Shown here: piece after piece, positions 12,404 to 25,569 of the stretch | How positions within the stretch are numbered: position 1 is the first letter of the stretch | Layout: every line of letters begins with the position of its first letter | NCBI GenBank assembly: GCA_036971715.1 | Contig: JAVHJL010000010.1 | Span: 620,001-684,000, forward strand | Source of the DNA: Arthrobotrys musiformis | Taxonomy: Eukaryota > Ascomycota > Orbiliomycetes > Orbiliales > Orbiliaceae | DNA: 64,000 nt | Direction: 5' to 3' | Notes under the pieces: model-generated | The model's input: the letters and a program-made list of their open reading frames with translations, nothing else | Databases searched by the model: none | What the model was told of the DNA's origin: nothing | Made by a program: the position numbers and the translations under genes

Positions 12404-15400
12404 TTTGAAAGATGTGCTTGTTTTTTGAAGTGTATTAAAAGGATTGGTTATTATATATGGTTGGAAGGCTTCGACTTGCGACAGCTAGCTATGCTTATAA
12501 TTGTACAGATGAAACTTTTTTTGGTGATATCTTCGTTGAAAGGACTGTAAGGACCGATAGATGTGATGATGATAGTTATTATTGAGGTTGTTGGTATAGA
12601 GGCTACTGATGGATTAGAAAAGAATATGAGAGATGGGAGGGTAGGAGGGGAGGTTCTTATAATTTTCGCGGAGAGAGCTCTAGGACGAAAAGTTCTTTCC
12701 CCAGGTAGTGGTGTAGTGGCCATCTGATCACCAATTCGGCGTATGGCCATTGCCATTGATGGAGGGTAGGAAAAAGGAAAACTTCCCCCACGTAATGGCA
12801 CGAAGAGTTCCGCAACCTTCTTTCATTTAGCGTTTGAAAATTCCAGGGTGGTCGGCTTGATGCAATGCGCTAAGGAGACAAGACCATCTATGAGGTCACG
12901 TTGTACCTGTTGTACCGGACGAAGGCGGGGGATAACCTTAATTCCCCTTTCGAAATTTCAAAACCCCGTCGCAACCGCAAGGAATTCGCAAGAGCGGCCT
13001 GGAGTCGACGCTCGTTTCTGTCTAAGATTCAAACAACGGAGAAAAAAGGGCAAGTCGTTACTATTTCCAGGCGGCAGTGGAACGCTTGGCTGTGTGAATC
13101 TACAACAGAGAGGTTCTTGGACTTGCCAACTTCAAACAACCGTGACCATCGACGGCGAGGGGGAGGCTGTACCATTCCTTTGTTACAGCGGCGAGGTGAT
13201 CGTGCCCATGGGGAAGATACCAAGGGGAATTGGCCAAGATGATGTATCGAAGCCGGCGAATGGAAGAGCACAACAGAGCGAACTGATCGTCTATTGGCCC
13301 AAAAAAAGGTGTGCCAATTAAGAAAAATGCAAGTTAACCCTCTGCTGAGGTTGGCAAAAGCGAACGATGGTCGATCGGACACAGGCAACAGTTAGTGTGT
13401 GACGCTAACACACTGCCGGCCGGTTCTCCTGAGAGTGGAGGTGGTGATAGTCCTGCCATTTCCTGATGGTGTTGAGCCAAAATTGCCCAATTCTTTTAAT
13501 TCTTTCCTGCCGGAACGACAATACGGGCCAAACTGCTGGAGCTCCACCTTCTCTTCCTGTTGTTCGCCCTGGGTTGTTGCTGTCGCTTCAAGGATGCGAG
13601 CTGAAATAGCAGCGAATCAGGACATCCCTGGTGGGACGGAACCCCGTCATTGGTCCCTCGTGCATTTAAGCTTATCAGTGAACGGGGGCCGCTGACGTTT
13701 TGGCCCCAGCGTCATCCAACCGACTTCCTCGGAGGCAAATGCCATCCGATCGAGTGCACACCATTCGCACGTGGTGGTCCAGTCCAGATCACACCTTTTT
13801 TATTAACATTTTCGAGCAGATGTTCAATGGAATTCCCCAAGAGCCAATCCATTCCCTCTCTTGTTTTTTTTTTTATGTTCAGGGTCCTAGAGCTCGCGGA
13901 GTCGGATTCTGGAAATATTAACGCCGGCATGCTGAGGTCATGCATGATCGTAATAGATCTCCGGGGGTGTTACCACGCAGTCATCAGCTGTTTTGTCAGC
14001 TGTCAATTATCAATACAGATTTCCAATCTCCTCATCGATGCAAGGGAAACCTATAACAAAAACATAATTTTCTGTTGAGAGCCCTCGGGCTTCTGGGTTT
14101 GAACCCCGCGGTAGCCGGGAGCTCGAGACCTATGTAGCTGACGACAATTTCTGTTATCAAATTGCTTATTATGGCCTGGCTTGTCCCCCCACAGCTAGCA
14201 GGAATCCTAATGCGCAGATATGCAATCTTTCATGCATGTCAATGGTCCATGGCTTTGTCTTTCTGGCCTCTTCTCCCCAGATGTGACACGAAACTATGAA
14301 AGCCCGACAGCCTTTTCTCTCGTTAAGCTTCTTAATGGTGGGGCCTGTTGCATATCTTGGCTGAACATCATTGGCTGTCTTTGTTTAGCTCTTTCTTCTC
14401 TACCAACTGCCTAGTCCAGACCGACCTGTATTCGGTGCGCACGGCACAATGTCGAACCGGCTGAACTGAATCTGTTATGCAATCATTTGACATCCGACCA
14501 CCCGGGCTGTAGAAGCCGGTTTGATGAAAAATTCAAGGCGGACCTTCGGCCTGCCGACCCTCTTTTTCCTCTTCGCTTGCATAAGCCAAAAAATGACTCC
14601 GCAAACCCCGTGTACAAGCCTCAGAGCCGAGAGGACTAAAGCAAGAGAGCTCTACCAACAGAATTTTCGGTGCGTGCCGACAAGAGAAAAAAAAAAATTA
14701 GCCACAGGGAAAAAAAAAATTTGTTGAATGCGCGGGTGCAGCTTTTGTGCTCCTGTTGTAAAATTCGGTTTCAATTTTTTCGAAAGGCCATTATCATACC
14801 ATTCCAGCCGCAAACAATCATGCCCAGCCGGCCAGATGCACAAAAGACCGTCGATGTACCCACCCCAACCCTGTAGACGGACGATTCCTTGATCTTCGAA
14901 ACCCTTCTGTAATTTTCGTAGACGGGAAATTGCGGGGTACCCTGGTATGATCTCACGGAAAATCTACTTCTGCGCGTGTAACTTTCCATCCACCAACCCT
15001 ATCTTTGCTGTGAAATTACCCTTCTTGATGTGTGTGGATCCCTGTGCCGACAAGTATCTACATACCTTATCCTTACTCGGCATGGAACGGCAGTTTCATT
15101 TTTGAGAACACCATCCCGAACCCGTTTTTCGAATAGTGGGACCAAAGGATGCCCAATGGTGGCATTTAGGTTCTCAATGATGTAGTGAACCTGTTATTCG
15201 TCATCGACCGCTTCAAGCGCAGATTGGGATAGGTAATCCCAGTGATCGCTTAGAGGGGAACCATGCTCTATGCTAGCCTCGATGCCAGCTCTATGCAACC
15301 AAGAAGATGAAGAGCACATGTTTGATAGGCAAGGCTCTTACTTGGAAAGATGCAGATGGTCAGGGCTTACGTTCAAGGTGGGGACTTCATGTGATTCCTT

Positions 15401-18400
15401 GCAGTGCATATTCAATCAAGACCAATCTCGAACTGTTTTTACATGGCTGTCACATTTTGGATATGTCGGTGGCGATCTAAGGCATGGAGCTCCAATTTGT
15501 CGAGGTCAAATGCTTTGGACACGAGTTGGTATCTTCTCACTGTATGATTTCTCGGGATTTTCGGCTTCCTGTATTAGTCTGGTGGCCCGACTTTGCTTTC
15601 GAACACGGCCCGAATTGGAACACGGCAACAACCCGATGTCAACTGATATCAAAGACCCGAGACCGCGGTAGGCTTTTGATAGCCAAAGAAACCGGAGCAT
15701 GCCCGAATTAACTCGCCCTAGCTAACTAGCTCCTTGATAGCCAGGCTTCTCCGCATTTTCCAGGCCCACCTTGTCTTACATAAAACGGTCCTGCTATAAT
15801 CTGGCATATTGGCTTGCTTTTTGGCTCCTGTTTTTTTTTTATCGGGATCGGGTAGCAAAAATAACGCAACGGGAGTTTTCGCTCGTGTACCTTGCAGGGC
15901 CAGGTGTGGAAATGATGTCTGACCTTGGAATGGTGAGAATTTTTAGTTCCGAGGGTGGGCTGTCAGTTTTGGTGGCGGTCTGGCCTTTCTCTTCTTGATA
16001 GGGACTATCCCGAAAGGTTCTGATATATAAAAAATTTTCCCTTGCATGTCACGAGAGCGGAATGATCTTTGGGTAGACGGTGATATCAAGAAAGATAAGA
16101 TCCGACTAGCATGACTGAAGCTTTTCTGTTTCAAGAAGAGCTCACGAGCTTCCTGATTCATCTAGTTGACGGGTAGAAGCGAATAATGCATGGATTGAAC
16201 GAAGGTTTTTTTTTTTTTTTTTTGAACCAAAAAAAAAATGTTGGGTTGAGTCGACCATAGGGTCCATTTGCATGTGCTTTTTATCGGAAGGTTTCGACAG
16301 TAATTGGGAATAATCGGACAACTCCGCTGTCGTCGTATGCAATGTTGAAATCCACCCGTAGTGCGGGAAATATGCTCCTGTAATCCATTATGCCTTCTTG
16401 GATCTATAGAGCGACCACAAGGGGAATGATACCGTATTACGACTTCCTCTTTTCAAGCCACATGCTTAGAAATTTTTCCCGACGAAGGATTAGTCGTTCT
16501 AGTTTTAAATTTCCAGCAACTAGCCCGGGCCCCCACTATCATAGTGCTTCGATGTGCAAACCCTTCCTGACAATGCTTCGGGCCACGGTTCCGGGGATGT
16601 AATCATGCGGGTGTGTTCGAGATACTATAGCTATATAGCCATACCAACTTTCATTGCGGATATTTTGAACCCAAGACTGGTTACGCGCCTTATTCGAGCT
16701 TCTAACTAACCCTGCGGCATACTGTTCCTGTATCCAGGTGTTATGTATAGTAGGATATAGTCCTGTTTTTGACGGGTTTCGTTATGCTAACTATTTGGTG
16801 CGAATATTTGTGTGTGCCAATAATATATGCTATATTACACGATAGATGTCATAAACGTACCAGCAGCGAAACAGTGAGCCACCCAAAGCTACTACAATTA
16901 GTAGAATATGTATAGTCGATTGGTTGTTGAATTCGGTATCAATATCAATATATTGACCTGATGGCCAAATGGCTAGTTCGGTATCGCGTGCCCATGTGTT
17001 CATGTTCATCAGATCCGCGGAGGAGATCTAATCGATCTCACATATTCACTCTCCGTGGGGCTTGAGGATCCCTAGGATCTTGAAAGGCCAAGGAGAAATG
17101 ACACATGGGATATCTGGTGGAATAATAGCCGACCATGGGCCCGGGAATCTTCCTGCATAATCAATCCCGGGCGAGATTCCGAGAGCGCTATTTTTTTATT
17201 ATTTATTTTTGCGTCCTAGCTATATAGCTATAGCACACTACTTTAGCTATAGAAGCCTCGGAGCCCCACCAACTGGATACTCTAAAGCAGCAACTAGGGT
17301 TACATTGATATCCCTCGGCTGAAATTATTGTCGGGAGAAGTTTGTTAGCAGGCTTTTCGTGTACTTATTAAGACGATAATGCAAGAAGGCCCGGTCTATG
17401 ATTGCGGGTTTTCTATCCTCGGGAGCGTCCGAGATTTTGTGCTAGGTATTTCACAATCCTAGCCTAGTATGCAGTAAATGAAACTGCGAGGGGATGTATG
17501 CCTAGGGTAAGGGTTTGGCTCTTCCTTCAATAGGTGGGGCTTTCTCAAAGCCCCCTCGCATCGATAACCGTGTGCGGGTTTAAACATTTACACATGTGTT
17601 TACGTCTACCCTGTTGCGTCTATGTGTCAGGATTTATACTTATTTTTATGAGATGGTTTCGCTTCCAGACTCCAGAACCTGATCTCACATGCAGGGTATT
17701 GAATTTCCTTTGTCAAGAAACTGCATACTTGGTCTCGTTCCCAGATGTCTAAAGGATATTTTGCGCATTTAACTTTTCTTATGAAGAGTAAAGAGCGTTG
17801 AAGACGGTGCACCCATTGCCCTATGGCTATTGTAAGACTCGGGGTCGGATCGTTGGGTACGTATATTAGTAAGTGCCCCAAACTCGTGCCGTCAGGGCTA
17901 GCTTTCTATAGATCTAACAAAACTCAAAAACGTAGGCCTTCGAGGTAAATATATATATATAGCCGACATCTACCAAAGCACTTGAGCGCACAATCTCACT
18001 CTCGGTCTTGTGTTCGTTCCCTGGAATCTTCGACATCTAGGTCCTTGATTCGATGTTCACGGTGTGAGTCGTCGTCTTTATCCGTCTGATCTGATCAACT
18101 ACGATCCCCTCCCTACGGTCTAATAACGGCAACTTCGGATTGTCTCGGCCATAGCGAGCAATTACCGTCTACCCGGACTTTCGCGATTCTATGGAACATC
18201 AAAGGCATTTATATTGGAAATAACCTTTACATCGGTCACGAAAGACAAGACATATAAAGATGCAGGTCGCGGGACCAAGAATTTTGATCTCAGCCATACC
18301 GTTTTTCAAGTTTGGGGGTTGGCTTGCAAACTTACGCAGGCTCGGAGCGGGGCTACGCAAGCTCTATCGATTATAACAATGTAATCCAAAGTTGCAACGT

Positions 18401-19830
18401 TGGTATACGATCGCGTTGGTACCTCAAGTTGGGGCGTTGGTCGAGCGGCTATGTTGGTAGGTTGGGTAGGTGTGGGATTCGGGGCAGCTACTAGTCTCGT
18501 ACCTAGACCGCACAAAGAGTGGCCGAGCAGCTACCATTCCGTCACATCCTGATCAGCTGATCGTATAAGAGCTTTTAGTTCTGCTGACGCCTGGGAACGA
18601 GACCAGTTCTGCTAAAAATTTACTTGGCGGCTTCTTTGAAGTATCTTGGTACATTGGGTAACGGCATAGGCGTGGAAGTCCATGGCACTCGGGGAGCACA
18701 TAATCTTTGTTTTTATAATTAATGGTGTTTCGATATAGATCTATGCCATTTACATGAACGGTATTGGAAGGAGTTAAAATGGTGCAATATATATTCAACA
18801 CTGGGTTATGGGCTTCACCGTTTGGAGGCAGTGTCCCGTCAATTGATCAAATCCTCGGCCCTAGTTCCCTGTCGACACACTAACCCTAAGTTAAAAGAAA
18901 CCGGAAATGACATGCATTGCATGGTGGAATGCAAGACTAGAAATTCGGATGTTTTAGATACCCGCCGGGCCCGATCGATCAATGTCTCCGGAGATCCACT
19001 CAGATAGGACGCCACGGACCAATCTGGTATGCACGGCGTCTAATGTAGTTTTCGGGTTTAGACGCTGAGGGACGGATTCCAGGTATACCCCAGTTTACAT
19101 CCTGAACTGGTGTTTCCATATCACAACGTCTGCCCTATCTGCCTAGTTCAACTGTTTTGTGGGTCTGGGTTAATTCCAGGCAACTTCGATATCAAATTTG
19201 TTTGTGCGGATGTAATCAGTACCCTAACTCCTATACTACGCTGCGCTAAAAGGCGCTATGCTTTATGGGTCCATCTGGATACTTTCCTAAGATCGATACG
19301 GGCATAGTTCACTTGATTTATATTTACAAACCCGACAGTACTCGAGCACGAGGATTATCTCTACCCACAAACTTACCACCTTGTACGAATGTGGATAAAT
19401 TTGGCCACTAATATAAAATATACCTAACCGAACATTAAACAGACCAAGGGTATCGTTTGCGATGTGATGTTTAGAGGTTTAGGCTATAGAGACTAGATTT
19501 AAAGGTGTCTTCCGTATCGATATGCACCCTTTATATAAATTTATAACATCAGTATAAAAACACATGCGCATAGACGTCTACCGTCGTTGCATATTTCCCT
19601 ATTTAGAATGATAGACGGAGGTCTCCGCTGATCAACTGTCTTTACGTCGACACAAGTACGCTGATCTAAACACAAGATTATGTTGCATTTTGAAGGCAAC
19701 ATCCCTGCCATGTGACACAGGCTTAGAAATAGCTAATAGCACATAGGAACTTTATAATTTAGAGCGATAAAATTAAAAGAAAACGAACAAAAATGTGTCA
19801 AAAAAATAATCTGAGCAATAACATCAACCT

Positions 19831-19846
19831 CCCCGATCCTTCGGGG
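19831..19846. repeat. GC-rich hairpin, 6-bp stem and 4-nt loop
   Basis: CCCCGA, loop TCCT, then TCGGGG forms a perfect 6-bp stem, followed by an AT-rich stretch. It could end a transcript or be chance. No gene is adjacent. Confidence 0.4.
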
Positions 19847-21905
19847 ACTTAATATTTATAACAACGCCGTTATGCTGCAAACTACACGCAAAAATGGGTG
19901 GATGTGGACGCTTTTGCGAAATAGACAAGGGGGATGTTTGGGCATATCCGCTACGAAATCCTATGGGGAATCGATTCTGCCGGTCGTATACTGAGCACTA
20001 GGTGTGATATTAAGCATCCCGGATTGCATTTAACCATTATAAAACGCTTAATTATAGGTGGTGAGATAATTGGATGTTGGAACATTCCTCGTCCGAGGGC
20101 ATGGCAATGGGACGGTGGAGACGGCACAGTTATATAACCCATTAGTATAGTATTGCAAAATCAGTTATGGTTTGAAGAAGCACCTCCAAGGAATCCGCTT
20201 ACCGGAAGCCCACAACAGCTTCCGAAAACCTATTATCACGATCGGACTTCGAGACGAGCTCCTAAACTCAAAGGAAACCAGTTCCAGCACCACGTGTGCG
20301 AGTTTTGGTATTTCCCAGCGATGGAAGAGGGGTTATAATATCACATTTTATCGCTGGCGCGCAGCCGCTTTTATCACACCGCATCTTGGGAAAGGAAGCA
20401 GGAAAACTTTCCCTCAATTGAGAAAAAAGGACTGCAAATCCCGATATCACACAACGCATAATCTGCAACTATTGGACAGGTTCTGGTATGCATGTAGCTT
20501 CAATCCGGGGCACATCCGCGGCGAACGAGGATTCAAGGAAAAAGTTTAAGGGTTAAGGAGCGGCTGACCCTTTCACGATCCGCTTTCCGGCTTCCGCTCG
20601 TATATAGCTCGTGCATATGTTTTCTCGAGGCACAAAATATCCAACTTGATCTAATACTCGCCTGCTGCGACATGGGAAATGTCGTTTCTGTAACGTGGCT
20701 ACCTAGGCCCTTCGACGCGCGATAGATCACACAGCCAGCGGCGCATTGCATCTATATATCTATTTCCCTCACGGCCAGTTTATCGGGACCGGCTCCATCT
20801 CGGGACAACTGTCTGTGATAGTGAATGCTGTCGCTTGCAGATATCAGTCACCAGCTCGCTCCGGTGCCATGTTTTGAGGGTGTTTGATACCATTAAGCTT
20901 AAAATGAGAAACACCAGCATGTATGGACGAATATCTTCTACTTTTCTCGTATCACATGAGAGCTCTGTACATGCTAGTTCTAGATTTCCGCTTCACACGC
21001 ATAATCGCACAGCTGTCAATTGAAAGTCTCTTGCAGGAAGTTTGTGGTCTCGTGAGACCTTATAGTACGATCCCCAGTCCCATAAGGCTATCTGCCAAGA
21101 TCGAAAAACCGGCTTATCTCCCAGAACAACCTGGCGAAAGCCAAAAAACCTGGCCTGAGTTTCCTTTTGAACTTGCTCCATGTCCTAAAACGCCAAGGAG
21201 CGAGACTGCTTTGCTAATTGAGGGATAGACAGGTATACCCGTCGACACGGTGGGGTCAGTCCGAATGCCTCGCCTAGGGAGATCCACTTGTCAGAAAAAA
21301 ATAAAAATAAAAAAAGGAACCCTAGCCTTTGGCTGTACAGACTTGGTCCAAAAGAGACGGTATTCCCCGACGGCAGCGTATCCCCGATCTCTGTCTGTCT
21401 AGACGAGCAAAATGGGATCAATCCCGAGCTCCGGCCAACGAAGCTAATCATCGATGCTAGCGCATAGATGGACTAGAACCTTGCGCTGTGGGGTATTTAC
21501 GTAGCAGGCAGCGATTCCATCGTTTAAGAGGAACTAAGGATTCTGAGGCTAATATTTTTGGTTTTCTCGAGAGTTGTGGAGTATTGAGGCGTAAGCGTAG
21601 AAATGCTATCTTTGATCCTAAATTCGGCCATACTCGGCGATCTTTAGTGAGAGGTTGTAGCCTAACCTCGTTGTTATAAGGTGAAGCGTTAAAACACTCT
21701 GATTTTAGAGTGCCAATCTATGTTTGGTTTGGAGCTTTATCCTCAACCCTGTATATTCCACGGCCTCCACTGTGGGGGAAACTAAGGGCTCGGGCATTCC
21801 GTTAGGACATGAACGAACCATCTAGACGGCTAGTCAGGCAACTTAAGCTTATTTTATGTCTCTTTTTTTTTTTTTATTAAAAAAAATAAAAAAATGAAAT
21901 ATCTC

Positions 21906-22498
21906 TTAGTTTACAATAGATGCCTCCGAGGATCCTTTTGTACGTAAAATGAACGCCGCATCGTATCTTTTCAATGCACTACTCTCGAGCTCTCGTTTCA
22001 ATGCAATAGCTAGCTGATCAGTGGAGGCGCATCTGGCAACACTTTGGTGCCACAGCCATTCTACTGGGATTTCCATGTCAGAAAACCAACTGCAGCCAAT
22101 TGGCAATGCAGTAAATTCATATGGGCACAGGTCCAAGCCTGTCTAATATATGCAGTGCTGCACAAGCTACAGCTCGCTACCCAGTGTGGGTGCATACAGC
22201 GAGCTTGGTGTTTTGAAATCTGCGCAAGCTTAAACAATCGGAATGCAGTTACAAACGACAGCATTTAATTAGCATGTGCTAGTGAATAAGTTTGGGTGGT
22301 TGAAGCGAAAAACTCCTCAAGTTTACCAGCTCGAGCGTTCCATGCAGCTGCTTCAGAAGAATCAGCAATATGTTTCAAAAGCGATCTGCTGTGATGATTC
22401 CTGTTCCATCCAAACGAGGAACTCATAGGTGCCCGAGCTGAGATCCATATTCGACGCTCGAGACGAGCCACGTCATTCATTGAACTCACAATCTCCAT
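21906..22498 (-). CDS. Possible spliced gene, unrecognised and tentative
   Basis: Two protein-like minus-strand frames lie close together. The first (22498-22265) runs from ATG as MEIVSSMNDVARLERRIW and stops after 77 codons. The second (open to 21906) encodes a Trp/Cys-containing segment ending KGSSEASIVN and can begin at an acceptor-like TATTAG at about 22145. A GTGAGT immediately after the third codon of the first frame could act as a donor, but no splice arrangement joins the two frames convincingly. No family is recognised and no signal peptide or domain is visible. They may be two unrelated chance frames, a small gene, or a decayed one. Confidence 0.22.
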
Positions 22499-22742
22499 AA
22501 TCTCCTCGTTTCTAGCTTTGCCTTAACAGATGCAATGCAATTTATTGTATGGGTTTGAGGTCTCGTAACTTGGCCGTTTGGAGAAACTGAGGAGCTGCAC
22601 TGTTCGTTCTAAGTTAATGTGGAGACACTTGAGGGTTTTTTTTGCTCATCTACTTTTTTTTCTTCTTTGTTTTTGAAATGCATGTTCGTTGACCGAGGCC
22701 CCGTCGACTCCTGGTGGATAAAACCGTGAAACCGAGGGGCAC

Positions 22743-22777
22743 GGAAGACTTTCGCATTTTGTGGGCGAAAGTCTTCC
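22743..22777. repeat. Perfect 13-bp inverted repeat, 9-nt spacer
   Basis: GGAAGACTTTCGC and its exact reverse complement GCGAAAGTCTTCC are separated by nine bases. A TATA-like stretch (AGGATATAAG) starts about 20 bases to the right. It may be a dyad operator, an RNA hairpin or a small element relic. Confidence 0.7.
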
Positions 22778-23943
22778 CGTCTACAGGATATAAGCCGGAA
22801 AAGGCGATATTATATATCCATTACTCCGCACAGTAGAACGTTCTATACGAGCTGTGCATCCTATCGGGATTTTGCTCCTTTTGCCTTCGTTTCGAAGACA
22901 AGACGTCTCATCCAGGATCTGCAATCTCGCCGAGGGCTCGCTAAATCTGCTACATATGGGCCTTAATTCGAAAGAACAGGGTCCTTATGCACAAACCTCC
23001 TTTGCCTGTTTGCCGTGAGACCTTTTTCTTTTCTTTTCTAACCGGTATGTAGAAGACAGTATTGTAAGAACCAGCGAATGCGTAATCTCTCGGGGAATTA
23101 CTTGATGGTCGCAAGGATCGTGGTGCAGGAGCCCGGCGTGTAGTCGCGTTATATGATTTGTCAGAGAATTGGATGTGAATAACCGCTCGGAGGGCGGGGT
23201 GGGACCTCACTTCCGCCGTCTGCAGAGAGGCGAAGTGAGTGTTAGGCCGACTACTACTCCTAGGGTGTCGGTTCCAACAGCTATGTGTAGTAGTAATAGT
23301 TGGGACTGGATCTCGATCAAGAACAGGTACCAAACTCGGACGGAATGGAAATGATCGCTCTGATCTAGATTAGCAAGCTGTCGCATCACACCTGGCAACC
23401 TACTTGAGCAGTCTCAGATCATACCCCATGTACATTTTAATCGGCCGCAGTCTCGTGATGCGAATTAATGGGATCATAGTTAAGCTTCGACCGAAGGCGG
23501 TGACATGACTTATATCAAACAGGATAATTTTGTGTGACCATGTGGCCTGGCCCGCTATTGTCCAAAGTTTTGCTTTGAGGCTTCATGACGGATCAAACCC
23601 TGTATCAAAGCGCTGGAAGGTCTCTAGAAGGTTTCTGAAGTTGGGTACCTGACAAGGATAGGCTGGTCGAGCTGTTTTGACGGCCGACGGTGCCATAAAC
23701 TTGAGACTGTGCCGAACGGGCACAGTAAAGCGAAGGAAAGGGAGAACCCGCGGTTTGGGGAAATTTTGAGACCAACCCCAGTAAATAACACCGTTTATAT
23801 TATTACTATTACAGAGCGGTCAGAAAGAAGGTATTTGATTCCTGCGGGCATATATTATAAATGCGGATTAGTATTCGGGGGGGTTGCGTCTTCGGATGAC
23901 GGGCGAGGTAATTGAACACGATAATATTATATTATAATGCAAT

Positions 23944-23965
23944 GAAATTGAAATTGAAATTGAAA
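23944..23965. repeat. GAAATT hexamer repeat
   Basis: Three exact GAAATT units and a partial fourth stand in tandem next to an ATTATATTATAAT stretch. Confidence 0.8.
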
Positions 23966-24954
23966 CGTACGGAAATTGGAACACTAGGAATTCTGATCAA
24001 CCTGACCCGAATTGAATCGAACTATCGATTCGAGATTGGTATCGTCCCCAAGTGTAATTCACCCATCCATCCTAGCTAGATCAAAGCAAGCCGAGAGCAC
24101 GCAAGAAGGTCTAACTAAGGAACTGGGGGTGCGGACGCTATCGTGTTGCGTTAGTTCCGTTGACCCCATGATAGTGTGCGAGCTCTAGACCCGTCATACA
24201 TCTCGGAGTGCCCATTCGAGGTCAAGCTGCCGACGGGCCCAGAACTACGCTAAACCAGTCTGGATCACATACGCTGTTCTGAGTTTTGAGCTTGCTTCCA
24301 GTCAATTGCAATTAAATTTACCAGGTAACCATCTTTGCCCCTTCGCCGTGTCATGCGCATGCCATGGGATGATTTGACAATACGATGCTGAGAGGGAATA
24401 GGAAAAAAAAAAAAAAGTGAAATCGAATCTGGCGAATGGGCCAAGCTGGATGCCTCCCGCAAATGCAAATCAGTCGAGATTGGGGAAGCCTCGCGCCACT
24501 AACAAGGAGCCAACCAAGGGCCTATTTCTGAGTACATGAATTCCTTGCCGTGTCTACCACGCAAGGTCCCGGCTAGCTTCAATAGTCGTAGCTCCAGTTC
24601 ACAAGCAGCAAGAGCAAAGAGCAAAAGAACAGGCTGCAGGGCAAGACCGCCGGGGTTTCTAGCCAGGATGCACGGTGTAGGTATGTACCGTATCCTATGG
24701 ACGAAACTTAACTTAGCTAACTTTGATCAAATCAAATGGGCGTCAGTCCATGCTAATGGCGAAGTCACCTTATATCCCCATGGTAGGTATAATTTATTAT
24801 TTTGCGAGACACCCCACCCGCGGTAGGGCACGACGCAACCTCATCCCCATTCCTTCAGGAGATATCTACGGGCTATCTTCCCTTTGGCAACAATGGCACC
24901 ACCTACGGACCGGAACCGCGTTGTCGGGTTCATAGTTGGATCTTTATAAAAGAA

Positions 24955-24962
24955 GGGATACC
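24955..24962 (+). promoter_or_regulatory. TATA box candidate upstream of the 50-aa gene
   Basis: TATAAAAG is followed by a CT-rich leader (CTTCTTTAGTCTTCTC and similar), a common arrangement at fungal transcription starts. The next supportable start codon is 25417, implying a leader of about 400 nt that may contain an intron. Confidence 0.4.
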
Positions 24963-25275
24963 TCTCTTGCATCCAGATCTTCTTTAGTCTTCTCATTCTT
25001 CTCTTGCGTATCCACCTTTTCGACCTCTAGCTCCTTTTGAAGTCTTTTCATTCGTCGCGGACACTCAACCGAAGTACACATCTTGGAGCGTTTATTGGTA
25101 CCTCAAGCCAGATCAGACCCCATAAATTTCCACCGTCTCATAAACATATCTATTTATGTCACAAAGATCGAGAACGTTTGGGACGACAAGATATAGCAAG
25201 CCGCGGTTTTCGGACTCTCGATAGCTCAATCAATCAACAGCATATTCGACCTTGCGGAAACTTCCCCCCTTCTTT

Positions 25276-25307
<32 letters not shown>

Positions 25308-25416
25308 GTTCTGCTGTGTGCAGTCAAGTTGCAAACGGAGCTAGTTCTGCAGGAAGAGGATCCCTGGCCCGAACTGGGTAGCTCCACATTTTTGCTACAC
25401 ACACACGACCCTCACA

Positions 25417-25569
25417 ATGTGTCAAAACCTCGTCTCAGTTTACAGCTGTGGCCATAAAACCACCACGCCAGTCCCGTGCGCTACATCGAGAACTACAAGT
25501 TGTGCTCCGAAAGAGAGGGTTATAACCCATGACTATAAGTGCGAGAGTTGCGAAGCAAAAGGATCGTGA
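25417..25569 (+). CDS. 50-aa Cys-rich small protein
   Basis: ATG at 25417 in context CTCACAATGTG opens 50 codons ending TGA. The protein begins MCQNLVSVYSCGHKTTTPV and ends HDYKCESCEAKGS. It has six Cys (2, 11, 21, 29, 42, 45) and two His (13, 38), arranged as C-x-H near the middle and C-x-x-C near the end. This suggests a zinc-binding or redox knot of the type seen in short fungal 'CGH...C..C' proteins. There is no signal peptide, so it is probably intracellular. A TATA-like box and CT-rich leader lie upstream. I cannot name a family, and a frame of this length could be open by chance. The Cys/His spacing and upstream signals are the reasons to keep it. Confidence 0.5.
   Translation: MCQNLVSVYSCGHKTTTPVPCATSRTTSCAPKERVITHDYKCESCEAKGS

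Larger units (their letters stand above)
12404..25416. other. 13-kb gene-poor interval
   Basis: No frame here exceeds 160 codons and none carries a domain I recognise. I looked for reverse transcriptase, transposase and integrase motifs and saw none, so it is not an obvious transposon graveyard. Base composition is balanced rather than the extreme AT-richness left by heavy repeat-induced mutation. Local features are listed separately: inverted repeats at 19831 and 22743, poly-T/A blocks near 16207-16240 and 21864-21895, and one weak candidate gene at 21906-22498. Confidence 0.5.

Noticed and set aside
12848..13321. 157-codon plus-strand frame
   Set aside because: No motif, competing frames on both strands, and no upstream promoter signal.
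14085..14140. tRNA-like T-arm (GGTTTGAACCCC)
   Set aside because: Only four stem pairs form and no D-arm, anticodon arm or acceptor stem can be placed around it.
17725..18612. Inverted 14-mer GGTCTCGTTCCCAG as a possible transposon terminus
   Set aside because: The flanks show no further similarity or target duplication, and a 14-base match is expected by chance in 64 kb.
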